Source: Dehalococcoidia bacterium (lineage in GTDB: Bacteria > Chloroflexota > Dehalococcoidia > Dehalococcoidales > UBA3254). Taken from it: a stretch of DNA of 64,000 nt. Positions 44,746 to 53,735 of this stretch are shown in pieces. Position numbers and translations under genes: made by a program. The notes under the pieces were generated by a model. That model searched no databases. It was not told where the DNA came from and was given only the letters and a program-made list of their open reading frames with translations. Within the stretch, counting starts at the first letter, position 1. Each line of letters opens with the position of its first letter. The stretch is taken from contig JANYAV010000009.1 in NCBI GenBank assembly GCA_025361145.1, positions 1 through 64,000 on the forward strand. The letters run 5' to 3'.

Positions 44746-45424
44746 TCACCTTTGACGCGTTTTCAATCCAATCGCTGAAAGGAAGCTGAGAGGCATTCCT
44801 GACCGGCTGAAACAAGCGGCGATGAATAGGTGACGGCCCCAGTTTCCGCAGACAGGCCATATGCTCGGCAGTTCCATAGCCCTTATGCCGCGCCAAACCG
44901 TAGCCAGGATAGCGGCGGTCAAATTCTATCATCAACCGGTCGCGATACACTTTAGCCACAATAGAAGCACAAGCAATCGAAAAACATAGTGTATCACCAT
45001 CTTCCACACCTTTTTGGGGATATTCCAGGGTGGGAACGGTGAGATAATCAATTAACAGAAAGTCCGGCTGGGGACGAAGCCGGGTGACTGCGCGAAGCAT
45101 CGCCAGGTGAACAGCCGCAGTCATGCCAATTTGATCGATCAAATAAGAGTCTACCGCTCCAGTGCCAACAGACACGGCCGACCCATGAATATAAGGCGAC
45201 AATTCAGCCCGCTGCTGGGAAGTTAACAGCTTGCTGTCCTTAACCCTTTTATACCAGGGCAGACGCTGACCTGGCGTCATAATAACCGCCGAGGCCACCA
45301 CCGGTCCGGCCAGACAGCCGCGGCCTACCTCATCGATGCCGGCGATAAAACTGTAACCCTGCGCCCTGCAAGCCTGTTCCTCAACATTTTTTAGATCGGG
45401 AGAGCGCCTGGACTTTTTATTCAA
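44729..45424 (-). CDS. rnhB: Ribonuclease HII
   Basis: The 231-residue enzyme removes ribonucleotides from DNA-RNA hybrids. GIDEVGRGCLAGPVVASAV holds the first two acidic residues, and VKDSKLL, FLLIDY and CFSIACASIVAKVYRD hold the rest of the active site. Normal length apart from an N-terminal tail. It overlaps mnmA by eight bases. Confidence 0.95.
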   Translation of the reverse strand: MNKKSRRSPDLKNVEEQACRAQGYSFIAGIDEVGRGCLAGPVVASAVIMTPGQRLPWYKRVKDSKLLTSQQRAELSPYIHGSAVSVGTGAVDSYLIDQIGMTAAVHLAMLRAVTRLRPQPDFLLIDYLTVPTLEYPQKGVEDGDTLCFSIACASIVAKVYRDRLMIEFDRRYPGYGLARHKGYGTAEHMACLRKLGPSPIHRRLFQPVRNASQLPFSDWIENASKVNVDGT

Positions 45425-46451
45425 TTACGCCTCCACCAAGAACAATATCTCCCTGATAAAAGACCACGGATTGACCGGGTGTAATAGCCCATTGAGGCTC
45501 AGCGAATTGAACAATTACTTTATCCTGATCGATTTGCAGGGCGGCTTTGGTCTCTTTGCCCCGATAACGCACACGAGCGGTCACTGCTATGCCATTCTCA
45601 GGAGTCAATCCAGAAATCCAGTTAACACAACCGGCGGTCAAACTGTCACTATAAAGTTGAGACTTAAAGCCGACTATCAGTCGATTGGTCGCCTTTTCTA
45701 TTTTCAAAACATACAGGGGTTGAGTGGCAGCAACGCCCATACCCTGGCGCTGCCCGATAGTATAAAAAGCCAGGCCTTGATGCTGCCCCAGCACTTTACC
45801 CTGGCTATCTACGATCTCACCCGGACTGGAGGTAACATGATAAGCTAAAAAGGACCGGCTGTTATTATCAGGAATAAAACATATATCCTGGCTTTCGCGT
45901 TTTTCCGCAGCCGGCAAACCCAGCATGGCGGCCATCTTTTTTACTTCAGTTTTCAGCATTCCCCCGACTGGGAAAAGAACGCTGGCCAGTTCTCTTTGTC
46001 CCAGGACATGTAAAAAATAAGACTGGTCTTTAGAGATATCCATTCCTTTTTTGAGAAGGTATAAATCGGCGAATTTTTCAATCCGGGCATAATGGCCAGT
46101 GGCCAGATAATCGCCCCCCAGCGCCCTGACCCTCTTAAGGAGCAAACCAAATTTAATATTACGGTTACATTGAACGCAGGGATTGGGTGTACGCCCGTTT
46201 TCATATTCGCGGCAAAATGGCCCAATAATGCGAGCCGAAAACTCCTTTTCAAGATTAAGGTAATGCAGGGGAATATTCAGCAAGCGGCAGGTGTGTTCCA
46301 ATTCAGAAGCGGCTTTTCCTGCTTCTTCTTGAGACTTTGGATAAAGCAGTAAATGGATAGCTGCCACCTGATAACCGGCCTCTTTTAAGAGGTGGGCGGA
46401 AACCGAGGAGTCTACTCCCCCGCTCATAGCGATAAAAACCAGATGCGACAT
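45417..46451 (-). CDS. mnmA: tRNA-specific 2-thiouridylase
   Basis: The 344-residue product (from ATG 46451; the track's extension is less likely) thiolates U34 of tRNA-Lys, tRNA-Glu and tRNA-Gln. The PP-loop AMSGGVDSSVSAHLL, the catalytic cysteine in NPCVQCNRNIKF, DQSYFLHVL, and ESQDICFIPDN are all present, and the C-terminal barrel closes the protein. First gene of the three-gene unit. Confidence 0.95.
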   Translation of the reverse strand: MSHLVFIAMSGGVDSSVSAHLLKEAGYQVAAIHLLLYPKSQEEAGKAASELEHTCRLLNIPLHYLNLEKEFSARIIGPFCREYENGRTPNPCVQCNRNIKFGLLLKRVRALGGDYLATGHYARIEKFADLYLLKKGMDISKDQSYFLHVLGQRELASVLFPVGGMLKTEVKKMAAMLGLPAAEKRESQDICFIPDNNSRSFLAYHVTSSPGEIVDSQGKVLGQHQGLAFYTIGQRQGMGVAATQPLYVLKIEKATNRLIVGFKSQLYSDSLTAGCVNWISGLTPENGIAVTARVRYRGKETKAALQIDQDKVIVQFAEPQWAITPGQSVVFYQGDIVLGGGVIE

Positions 46452-46588
46452 ATCCCATATTATAGGTGAAAAACAGCCCACCGGTAAACTCGTTTTGACA
46501 ACTGAAAGAATATTAGACTTTTTTAGATATTAATTGTTAATATTGAATTAATATATATTCCTTGAAGTGCCAATCTGAGGAGCACAAC

Positions 46589-47377
46589 ATGCAGATGGAA
46601 GCAGTCCCACCTGTTGTGGAAGAAATTAAATCGAAACCGGGTATCTGGGGAGGCTGGCCTACGATCGGCTTCAGCGCCGCTATCTTCGGCGTATTTTTTA
46701 CCGCTCAAAACCTGGCCGCTGTCGTGTTTTTGGCTATACAGATCGCGTTAAATCCCTCATTATGGTCCTTAAGCGACCTGATGGACTACCTTTTAAAAAT
46801 ACAATCCAATGGTCTGATGATGTCCACCGCGATCATATTCTCCGGCATTTGCGGTTTTTTCTCTATCTGGTTGTTCATCAAACTACGCAGAGGTTACCCG
46901 TTCAGGGATTACCTGGAATTTAAAACACCAGCGGGAAAACAATGGTTAATGGTTCTGGGCGCTTTTATCGTGCTCTTTATAGTCGGCAATTTTATAGACA
47001 AGGTTTACACCGATCCTCAGGCCTTGAAGCTGATGACAGAGGCTTATCTATCAGCAGGCTGGACACCGCTTTTCTGGATCGCCACCGTAGTCTTTGCTCC
47101 CATTTTCGAGGAAAGCTTTTTTCGCGGTTTTTTATTCGTCGGTTTGAGGGATTCCAAAGCTGGACCGGTCTGGGCGGTGATTATTACCTCAGTAACCTTC
47201 GCGATTGTTCATGTTCAGTACAATTGGGAAGGTATCGCCGTTATATTGTTCATTGGCGGTATTTTCGGCATAGTCAGACTATTCAGTAAATCACTGTGGA
47301 CCACCATAGTTCTGCATGCCGCCTGGAACCTGTTATCCACGATCAGCGTAGCAATATATATCCGGAGTTTGAGTTAA
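46589..47377 (+). CDS. CPBP-family intramembrane protease
   Basis: I start at the ATG at 46589, after GAGGAGCAC, giving 262 residues. About seven or eight helices are predicted. The Abi/CPBP signatures are clear: FEESFFRGFLFVGLR (EExxxR), VTFAIVHVQYN (FxxxH), and LHAAWN (HxxxB). Members are glutamic-type membrane proteases related to CAAX processing. Substrate unknown. It is convergent with the cysteine synthase gene. Confidence 0.88.
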   Translation: MQMEAVPPVVEEIKSKPGIWGGWPTIGFSAAIFGVFFTAQNLAAVVFLAIQIALNPSLWSLSDLMDYLLKIQSNGLMMSTAIIFSGICGFFSIWLFIKLRRGYPFRDYLEFKTPAGKQWLMVLGAFIVLFIVGNFIDKVYTDPQALKLMTEAYLSAGWTPLFWIATVVFAPIFEESFFRGFLFVGLRDSKAGPVWAVIITSVTFAIVHVQYNWEGIAVILFIGGIFGIVRLFSKSLWTTIVLHAAWNLLSTISVAIYIRSLS

Positions 47378-47388
47378 GCCGGTACCGT

Positions 47389-48312
47389 TTACGGAGGACA
47401 GTGAGCACAGATAGAGCGGAAGAGTGAGGTGCTCAGGTAACGGTCGCCTCTATCAGGCAGCAAAGTAACGATGACGCCCTTTTTCATCCCTTTGGCTAAA
47501 CGTAAAGCGATGGCTACCGCCGCTCCGCTGGACATACCAACAAAAAGCCCTTCTTTAATCGCCAACAGCCGCGCGGTATCAAAGGCCTCTTCATCCTGAA
47601 CAGTGATTTTTTCATCCAGAGCTGCAGGATTATATATTTTGGGCATGATGGCTTCGGTCATATTTTTAAGTCCCTGAATACAATGCCCAACGGTAGGTTC
47701 CACTCCAACGATTTTAACGGAGGGTTTCTTTTCTTTCAGATAACGGCCAATGCCCATCAATGTTCCGGTAGTACCCATGCCAGCCAAAAAAACATCAACT
47801 TCTCCGTTGGTCTGAGCAAAAATCTCCGGGCCCGTGGTAGCATAATGGGCTAGAGTGTTGCCGGGATTGCTAAATTGGTCAGGCAGAAAATAATTATCCG
47901 GATCCTGGTCAACAAATTTTCTGGCTCTTTTGATGGCACCATCTGTTACCTCTTTAGCAGGGGTCAAAACTATTTCTGCCCCAAAGGCTTCCAATACACT
48001 GCGACGTTCCTGACTGACACATTCAGGCATAAAAAGCTTGACCTTATAACCCTTAATAGCTCCGATCATTGCCAGGGCAATCCCCATATTACCGGAAGTG
48101 GCTTCTACAATGGTCTTGTTGGCAGTCAACTCTCCGTTTTCCTCGCCTTGCTTAATAATATGCAGGGCCGCTCGGTCTTTGACCGAACCTCCCGGATTGC
48201 CGCCCTCAACTTTGACCATCACCCTGACGGCTGAATTAGTATTCAAATTGACTAACTCCACCAGAGGAGTATTGCCGATGGCATTCAAGAGATTATATTG
48301 GGAAGTTTTCAT
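47389..48312 (-). CDS. cysM: Cysteine synthase (O-acetylserine sulfhydrylase family)
   Basis: The 307-residue PLP enzyme has the PLP lysine in GGSVKDRAALHII, the substrate loop EATSGNMGIAL, and GMGTTGTLMGIGRYL and GMSSGAAVAIAL for the PLP phosphate. It makes cysteine from O-acetylserine and sulfide, or thiosulfate if CysM. The length and RRSVLEAFGAE block fit the CysK/CysM group. I cannot separate the two with certainty, so the symbol is tentative. Confidence 0.88.
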   Translation of the reverse strand: MKTSQYNLLNAIGNTPLVELVNLNTNSAVRVMVKVEGGNPGGSVKDRAALHIIKQGEENGELTANKTIVEATSGNMGIALAMIGAIKGYKVKLFMPECVSQERRSVLEAFGAEIVLTPAKEVTDGAIKRARKFVDQDPDNYFLPDQFSNPGNTLAHYATTGPEIFAQTNGEVDVFLAGMGTTGTLMGIGRYLKEKKPSVKIVGVEPTVGHCIQGLKNMTEAIMPKIYNPAALDEKITVQDEEAFDTARLLAIKEGLFVGMSSGAAVAIALRLAKGMKKGVIVTLLPDRGDRYLSTSLFRSICAHCPP

Positions 48313-48454
48313 TGTGGCAGCCTGTCCTTTTTCTTAAATATTTCCCGCTCAGTTTACGGCATAACTGGGAAAACGGTCAAGGAATAGCCATTGTTGCATT
48401 GTAAAGCTGGAACTGCCGCGTTAAGATAGAATTAACAATATCCGGAGAAGCCAG

Positions 48455-49312
48455 ATGAAAAAAACCGTGTTATTAATAATCCTGATAATGGTAAGCCTGG
48501 TCGCTTACTTTGGCTGCCAATTCTCCGGGTTTGCTCCTGCGACGCCGGCGAATCATCCTGATTTTAAGGTCACATTCCTGGATGTCGGCCAGGCCGACTC
48601 AGCTCTAATCCAATGCCAGGGTATCAACTGGTTGATAGATGCAGGTACTAACTCGGGTGCAGATAGCCTGGTGAACAAAATACGCGGCATGGGTGTCAGA
48701 CGATTGGACGGGGTAGTAGGAACTCACCCCCACGAAGACCACATCGGCGGCCTGGACGCAGTAATTAATTATTTCGGAATCGGACAGGTCTTTTTACCGC
48801 AGGTCTCCTCCACTACGCGCACCTATGAAGACCTGTTGAATGCCATCCAGCGCAGGAGTTTGCAGGCTACCGTGCCCGCCGCGAGCAGCACTTTCAAACT
48901 GGGACAGGCGGATGGAACCTGGCTGGGGCCAAAGAGCGCAACTTATAGTGAAATTAATGACTACTCATTGGTGATGCGTCTGGTGTATGGCAACTGGAGC
49001 TTCCTGTTTATGGGTGACGCGGGCTTCATTCCGGAGAAAGAAATGCTGACTGCCAGTTATCCGCTGAACTCGATGGTATTAAAGGTGGGCCATCACGGCA
49101 GTAGCAGTTCAACTTCAGATGAATTCTTAAAAGCGGTGGCCCCCATTTACGCCATAATATCCGTCGGGAAGGACAATGATTACGGACACCCGCATGCGGA
49201 AACATTGACTAAACTTAACCACGCTGGCATTGATATGCTAAGAACCGACCTAAACGGTACTATTACCTTTACCACGGAAGGTGAAGAATTGAAGGTCAGG
49301 ACTCAAAAATGA
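48455..49312 (+). CDS. ComEC-like metallo-beta-lactamase-fold lipoprotein
   Basis: The 285-residue protein has a lipobox-like FGC near residue 21, then an MBL domain: FLDVGQADSALIQ, the metal motif THPHEDHIGGLD, LFMGDAG, LKVGHHGSSSST, and HPHAETL. This is the free-standing form of the ComEC C-terminal domain, acting outside the cell, perhaps on nucleic acids or phosphoesters. The stop overlaps the next gene's ATG. Confidence 0.88.
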   Translation: MKKTVLLIILIMVSLVAYFGCQFSGFAPATPANHPDFKVTFLDVGQADSALIQCQGINWLIDAGTNSGADSLVNKIRGMGVRRLDGVVGTHPHEDHIGGLDAVINYFGIGQVFLPQVSSTTRTYEDLLNAIQRRSLQATVPAASSTFKLGQADGTWLGPKSATYSEINDYSLVMRLVYGNWSFLFMGDAGFIPEKEMLTASYPLNSMVLKVGHHGSSSSTSDEFLKAVAPIYAIISVGKDNDYGHPHAETLTKLNHAGIDMLRTDLNGTITFTTEGEELKVRTQK

Positions 49313-49539
49313 ACGGAATACTCGTGATTATCGACCGTTTTGAAGGTGAAATAGCAGTTTGCGAAAAGAGCGACCGCAGTATGTTTTCTATACCACGCTC
49401 TGTTTTACCGCCGGAGGCGCACGAAGGCGATGTGGTGCTTATAGAAAATCAGACTACCCGCATTGATCGAGCCGCCACTTTCGCCAGAAAAAAAGCAGCA
49501 GAGGAAAAATTGCGGCAGGTCATGAAACAAAACGGCTAA
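49309..49539 (+). CDS. DUF3006 family protein
   Basis: The 76-residue protein has the DUF3006 pattern: ILVIIDRFEGEIAVCE, then IPRSVLPPEAHEGDVV. It is translationally coupled (ATGA overlap) to the MBL-fold gene, an arrangement I recall as common for this family. The role is unknown. Confidence 0.85.
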   Translation: MNGILVIIDRFEGEIAVCEKSDRSMFSIPRSVLPPEAHEGDVVLIENQTTRIDRAATFARKKAAEEKLRQVMKQNG

Positions 49540-49542
49540 GGT

Positions 49543-50007
49543 TCATTTACCTGTTTTGGCTGCAAATTCACGATATTTACTGCTAGTGATATAAGTGGCA
49601 TAGTCAAAGACCAATAGAATACGATTAGTGCTATTAACATAATTATACATATCGCATACATCAAGGTTAAACAAGGCCTGTCCATCCGCGTATAACCAGA
49701 TATGCCGCCTCATAAGAATTAAAGCATAAACCACCTCTTCCACCGGAATACCTCGAGCGTAAAAATCCTCCACAAAGCCGCCCACATCCAGCACTCGCTC
49801 CACGGTCTTATAACAATCGTCAGAAAAAAACATCTGCCCCATGTTCTTATAAAGGGTCAGGGCATGGAGGATACAACCTTCCCGTGACATCTTACAAAAA
49901 CTGGGAGTCTTGGGACTGGTACAGATGGCCTTGTACCACAGTTCAGCAATCTGCTGGCCGTTCAGGTGACAAAAATCCATGAGTTTGTCTACGATAGCTT
50001 TTTGCAT
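49543..50007 (-). CDS. Helical protein, possibly RsbRD-like
   Basis: The start at 50007 follows a good GGGAGGAAC site, giving 154 residues. The protein is all helical with HLNGQQIAELWYKAI near the start and VYALILMRRHIWLYADG in the middle. This resembles the non-haem globin-like sensor half of RsbR-type proteins, but the match is by eye and weak. Three Cys residues lie in the first half. Confidence 0.55.
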   Translation of the reverse strand: MQKAIVDKLMDFCHLNGQQIAELWYKAICTSPKTPSFCKMSREGCILHALTLYKNMGQMFFSDDCYKTVERVLDVGGFVEDFYARGIPVEEVVYALILMRRHIWLYADGQALFNLDVCDMYNYVNSTNRILLVFDYATYITSSKYREFAAKTGK

Positions 50008-50261
50008 TTTACAGTTCCTCCCCCCTTTTTTAAGAACACATCCATCCATAACGACATCCTATAGGTTTATCCTATATGTTGTAATTACATTATATCAATA
50101 AAGTGAAGCAAGAGGTATTCAAGCAAGAAAACAGCACCGCCTCTGGTTTTATGGGGGGCAATTTGCTATGATATGAATAGTTAAAAATGAATTTGCAGCT
50201 TAATTGAGCAGGATATTACTCTGGATACTTTTTAATCACCGAATTAGCCGGATCGCCAGGG

Positions 50262-50287
50262 ATGAAAAGCGCTGTCCGGCGCTTTTT
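50262..50287 (+). terminator. Intrinsic terminator before tRNA-Leu
   Basis: AAGCGC-TGTCCG-GCGCTT forms a 6-bp stem followed by a T run. An overlapping alternative pairing GCCGGA (50247) with TCCGGC (50275) could compete with it. It ends a short plus-strand transcript of unknown origin upstream of the tRNA. Confidence 0.6.
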
Positions 50288-50309
50288 TCAAACTTGATAA
50301 TCCTATCGC

Positions 50310-50393
50310 GGGGAAGTGTCGGAATGGCAGACGACCTGGACTTAGAATCCAGTGCCGCAAGGCGTGAGGGTTCAAATCCCTCCTTCCCCACCA
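50310..50393 (+). tRNA. tRNA-Leu (UAG)
   Basis: Acceptor arms GGGGAAG/CTTCCCC with discriminator A and encoded CCA. Anticodon stem CTGGA/TCCAG encloses CTTAGAA, so the anticodon is TAG. A long variable arm (TGCCGCAAGGCG) is class II, as required for Leu. T arm GAGGG-TTCAAAT-CCCTC. Complete at 84 nt with CCA. Confidence 0.95.
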
Positions 50394-50459
50394 ACTTAGA
50401 TTAACACCTCAACATAAGCCCCTTGGCCAAAATTTGCGACATTGTATCAGACCGAATTG

Positions 50460-50894
50460 CTATTGTACGATAAATTTGCCAGTCATCGCCTGCGGATGTA
50501 TGTCACAGCGGAAAAAGAAGGTACCCACTGTAGAAGGAGCGGTAAATTGATACGTAATGGTCTTAGCGGAAACCACATCACCCTTAAATATTGCCGTCGC
50601 GGCACTGGAATCGGTATACAAAGCGAAGTTATGCGATACGCTGTCTTTATTGTCGAAAATCAGGGTTACTTGAGCCCCTGCCTGCACCCTGATCGTGCTT
50701 TGATCAAAAGCCATATTCTGAGCGACTAGCTTAACGGTCACAGGCGCTACTGAGGCCGTAGTTGAGGATGCAGGATTAGTTGACAGGGGCGGCAACAATT
50801 TTGTAGGTGTTGTACTCGAAACACATGATACTAGAAATAACATAACGACTACCAAACCCAAAACCAGGATACCGCATAATTTGGAATATCTCAT
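50460..50894 (-). CDS. Cupredoxin-like lipoprotein
   Basis: The start at 50894 follows GGAGGGGAAG. The 144-residue product has lipobox LVSC near residue 23, a Ser/Thr/Pro linker, and a plastocyanin-like domain. VSHNFAL supplies one His, and FFRCDIHPQAMTG gives the Cys, His and Met of a type 1 copper site. It likely carries electrons or copper at the outer face of the membrane. Confidence 0.85.
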   Translation of the reverse strand: MRYSKLCGILVLGLVVVMLFLVSCVSSTTPTKLLPPLSTNPASSTTASVAPVTVKLVAQNMAFDQSTIRVQAGAQVTLIFDNKDSVSHNFALYTDSSAATAIFKGDVVSAKTITYQFTAPSTVGTFFFRCDIHPQAMTGKFIVQ

Positions 50895-51117
50895 ACTCTT
50901 CCCCTCCAAGTGTAGTGTTAATCACCCTTTCGCAATTCTAATAAAGTTATTTTCATTATAGTATTAAATCTCTGGTGTTTTGATTACGTAAGCCTAAGTA
51001 TTTTGTGGTAGAAAACGCCTCTAATTTGTGGAAATCGGGGTTTATTGCCAAAATAGAGCAAAGTAGGATATAACTAGTTCAGAATAATTTGTGAGAATTA
51101 GAGAAGGGGAACGGTGA

Positions 51118-51372
51118 GTGGCTAAAATCGTTTTGGATCTACACGCTATTTTTAATAAAAGCGATAAAATTGAAGCGGAACTTAACCGGGTCATTGAGGA
51201 AGCCGTAGAAAAAAGGATCACTCCAGTGGAAATAATCCCCGGCAAAGGCTCAGGACAGCTTAAGAAAAAGGTGCTGCGCTTCCTGGCCCAACCGGAGATT
51301 AAGAAGCTCTATCACCGCCTGGAAAAAGATGATAAGAATTTTGGACGAATTTTCGTCCATTTTAAATTTTAA
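51118..51372 (+). CDS. Small Smr-domain protein
   Basis: The 84-residue protein opens with GTG. LDLHAIFNKSDKIEAELNRVIEEA and IIPGKGSGQLKKKVLRFL fit the Smr (small MutS-related) domain, which can nick DNA or RNA in other proteins. The HGxG-type motif here is PGKGSG. It stands alone rather than fused to MutS2. Convergent with an FKBP gene. Confidence 0.8.
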   Translation: MAKIVLDLHAIFNKSDKIEAELNRVIEEAVEKRITPVEIIPGKGSGQLKKKVLRFLAQPEIKKLYHRLEKDDKNFGRIFVHFKF

Positions 51373-51378
51373 CGGGGG

Positions 51379-51807
51379 TTATTGTTTCTTGGTTAATTCA
51401 ACCAGAGTGATCTCAAAAACCAGGTCCTGGCCGGCCAGTTCATGATTAGCATCAACAGTGAAATTGGTCTCCGTAACCGCAGTGACAGTCACCATCAGGT
51501 TTCCGCTTTGACTTCGCATCTGCAATTGATCTCCAACTTTGGGGTCCATACCTTGCGGAAGATCTTTTTTATCAAAAACAGCAATCATAGCATCATTTTT
51601 AGGGCCGTAAGCCTCATTAGATGGAATGGTAACTTTTTTAGTCTGGCCAACTTTCATACCCAGCACAGCCTTATCAAAACCAGCTATCATCTGACCAGCG
51701 CCTACTGTAAAGCCCAGGGGAGTTCTACCGATCGAGGAATCAAAAACCGATCCATCAGTTAAAGACCCTGTGTAATCAACTTTTACCGAATCACCATTCT
51801 CTACCAC
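51379..51807 (-). CDS. FKBP-type peptidyl-prolyl isomerase, cytoplasmic
   Basis: I start at GTG 51807, preceded by AAGGAAGG, giving 142 residues. The FKBP/SlyD-like domain has VKVDYTGSLTDGSVFDSS, LGFTVGAGQMIAGFDKAVLGMKVGQTKKVTIPSNEAYG and VDANHELAGQDLVFEITLVEL. No signal peptide. Its neighbour is a lipoprotein paralogue, so the cell has an inside and an outside copy. Confidence 0.92.
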   Translation of the reverse strand: MVENGDSVKVDYTGSLTDGSVFDSSIGRTPLGFTVGAGQMIAGFDKAVLGMKVGQTKKVTIPSNEAYGPKNDAMIAVFDKKDLPQGMDPKVGDQLQMRSQSGNLMVTVTAVTETNFTVDANHELAGQDLVFEITLVELTKKQ

Positions 51808-51946
51808 TTGTAACCTTCCTTTTCGCAATCAACTATTACTAAAATGCTGAGGCATAATATCCAAATATAAATTCAGTTGCCGTAAAAAGCCAGGCAGACG
51901 CCTTTCTTCTGCAACTGATCATCCAAAATTTATTTTCAACGAGCGG

Positions 51947-52450
51947 CTAATTCGCTTTCTTGGTCAATTCAACAAGCGTGATTTCAAATGTCAGGTCTTT
52001 GCCTGCCATCGGTGGATTGGCATCAACAGTAATGGTCGTATCAGTCGTAGTGGTAACAGTCACCACCATCCCGTTTGAAGACTGTAGTTGATCACCCACT
52101 TGGGGATTCATACCTGCCGCTAATTGAGACTTATTAACCACCTGAACCAAACTTTCATCACGCTGACCGTAGGCTTGATTAGCCGGGATGGTGACCTTTT
52201 TAGTCTCACCTTTTTTCATTCCCAGAACAGCCTTATCAAAACCAGCTATCATCTGGCCAGAGCCAACTGTAAATCCCAAGGGAGTCTTGCCAATAGATGA
52301 ATCAAAAACCGTGCCGTCACTTAAGGTACCTGTATAATCAACTTTAATTATATCCCCATTCTGTACCACTGGTGAACCGCCGCAGGCAGTAACTAACAAA
52401 ATACTAAGGAATAATATACCAACAAATATAAGAGAAACTCCTTTAAACAT
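51947..52450 (-). CDS. FKBP-type peptidyl-prolyl isomerase lipoprotein
   Basis: The start at 52450 follows GGAGGATAAA. The 167-residue product has a lipobox VTAC near residue 23 and then the same FKBP domain as the adjacent gene (VDYTGTLSDGTVFDSS, GFTVGSGQMIAGFDKAVLGMKKGETKKVTIP). It should assist folding of exported proteins on the outer face of the membrane. The pair arose by tandem duplication. Confidence 0.92.
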   Translation of the reverse strand: MFKGVSLIFVGILFLSILLVTACGGSPVVQNGDIIKVDYTGTLSDGTVFDSSIGKTPLGFTVGSGQMIAGFDKAVLGMKKGETKKVTIPANQAYGQRDESLVQVVNKSQLAAGMNPQVGDQLQSSNGMVVTVTTTTDTTITVDANPPMAGKDLTFEITLVELTKKAN

Positions 52451-52624
52451 TTTATCCTCCAACGTTGAGGTAACCCCTTTCCAAGGAACAAAAACAGACT
52501 GAAGAAGAAGCTAGCAGATGATCTTTTAATTGTAACATAGTCATTTGCCCACGGGCAAAGAGGAGCCAACCTCTATTCCAATTTTTAATATACTGTAAGT
52601 AAGTAGAATTAATTGAGGTGCCGG

Positions 52625-52867
52625 ATGTTTTCAGCCATGATCATGACTCGCATCGTCTTTATAACTGCTCTGATTAATTTAATTACTATATTAATGGTCC
52701 TGTTATCCTGCCGTTGTATCAATATGTGGAAAATAACTTCCTGGATCAACAAGTATCCCTGGTTCAAACGCTTTTTCAAGTGGCATTGCTATTTGTGGTA
52801 TATCTTCCTGCCCTCGGTTATTATTCATATCATTTTTGCTATCAAGGTTTTTGGCCTTCCGTTTTAA
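52625..52867 (+). CDS. Small two-helix membrane protein
   Basis: The ATG at 52625, preceded by GAGGTG, gives an 80-residue protein with two hydrophobic helices, an LLSCRCI turn and a W/K/F-rich segment (PWFKRFFKWHCYLWYIFLPS). I recall similar small proteins in Dehalococcoidia but know no function. The end overlaps lgt convergently by 26 bases. Confidence 0.6.
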   Translation: MFSAMIMTRIVFITALINLITILMVLLSCRCINMWKITSWINKYPWFKRFFKWHCYLWYIFLPSVIIHIIFAIKVFGLPF

Positions 52868-53648
52868 CTTTGCGGCTTTTATTCTGCTGAACAAGATACC
52901 AAATAAAAGCACCGACCGCCAAAAACAATACAGCCACTGCCGTTAACTGGGCTTGCTTTAAACCCAACCAGAAAACCTCATTGTCGCGCCAGATAAAGAC
53001 GATTATCTGACTTATGGAATAGCCGAAGAGGTAAACAAAAAATATAATTCCAGGCCGGACTTTTTTACGCATAAACCAGAGAATGCTAAATAGTATTATG
53101 TCAATAATAGCCTCATAGACAGCCGCGGGTTGGTAGGCAATATCGTGCTGGGGCGGAAATGAGCCAGGGTGCTGATAAACGAACCCCCAAGGGAGAGTAG
53201 TTGGGTAACCGATTACATCGCCGTTGATGATATTGCCGATGCGGCCGAAGAATTGACCCACGGTACCAAAAACAACCGCAAAATCCAGGAATTTCCAGGT
53301 AGAGATCTTCATCCGCGCGGTTAAAATAATGATAACCAGCACAACCGCGAAAACCGCTCCGTAAAATGCCATACCCCCTTCCCAAACCGCAAAGATACGC
53401 CAAGGATCTGTGAGATATTGCCCCAGAGGCTGCTGCAAAACGTAATAGAGTCGGGCACCAACCAGCCCTGCTGGTACCGCCCACATTACGATGATGTCAA
53501 GCTGATCGCGAGTGATGCCTCTGTATTTGGCATAAGGCCAGGCTACCAGCAAACCGACAACAATCCCTACTACATACATCAGACCATACCAGTGCACTGC
53601 CAGTGAACCAATGGAAAAAGCCACAGGATTAATATTGATAACTATCAT
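52842..53648 (-). CDS. lgt: Prolipoprotein diacylglyceryl transferase
   Basis: I choose ATG 53648 (268 residues, AGGTGG site) because the track's longer start runs into the Fur-family promoter. The enzyme adds diacylglycerol to lipobox cysteines. The family block GRIGNIINGDVIGYPTTLPWGF is present, with an H-x-P (YQHPGS), about seven helices, and the Arg-rich N-terminal GLMYVVGI. It is needed for the many lipoproteins seen in this window. Confidence 0.93.
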   Translation of the reverse strand: MIVININPVAFSIGSLAVHWYGLMYVVGIVVGLLVAWPYAKYRGITRDQLDIIVMWAVPAGLVGARLYYVLQQPLGQYLTDPWRIFAVWEGGMAFYGAVFAVVLVIIILTARMKISTWKFLDFAVVFGTVGQFFGRIGNIINGDVIGYPTTLPWGFVYQHPGSFPPQHDIAYQPAAVYEAIIDIILFSILWFMRKKVRPGIIFFVYLFGYSISQIIVFIWRDNEVFWLGLKQAQLTAVAVLFLAVGAFIWYLVQQNKSRKVKTEGQKP

Positions 53649-53678
53649 CGCCCCACCTATAAATATACTTAGAGCTAA

Positions 53679-53733
53679 TTGACAATAAGTTTCATTTACT
53701 ATATTATAGTTTAATTGAAAAGGAGTTTCAATT
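53679..53733 (+). promoter_or_regulatory. Promoter and Fur-family operator
   Basis: TTGACA (53679) and TATTAT (53702) are 17 bp apart. The perfect palindrome AATTGAAA-AGGAG-TTTCAATT (53713-53733) covers the start region and the ribosome binding site, and is a likely binding site for the regulator encoded next. Confidence 0.7.
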
Positions 53734-53735
53734 AG

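Noticed and set aside
50204-50404. 66-codon ORF across tRNA-Leu
   Set aside because: It includes the terminator and the tRNA gene and has no ribosome binding site.
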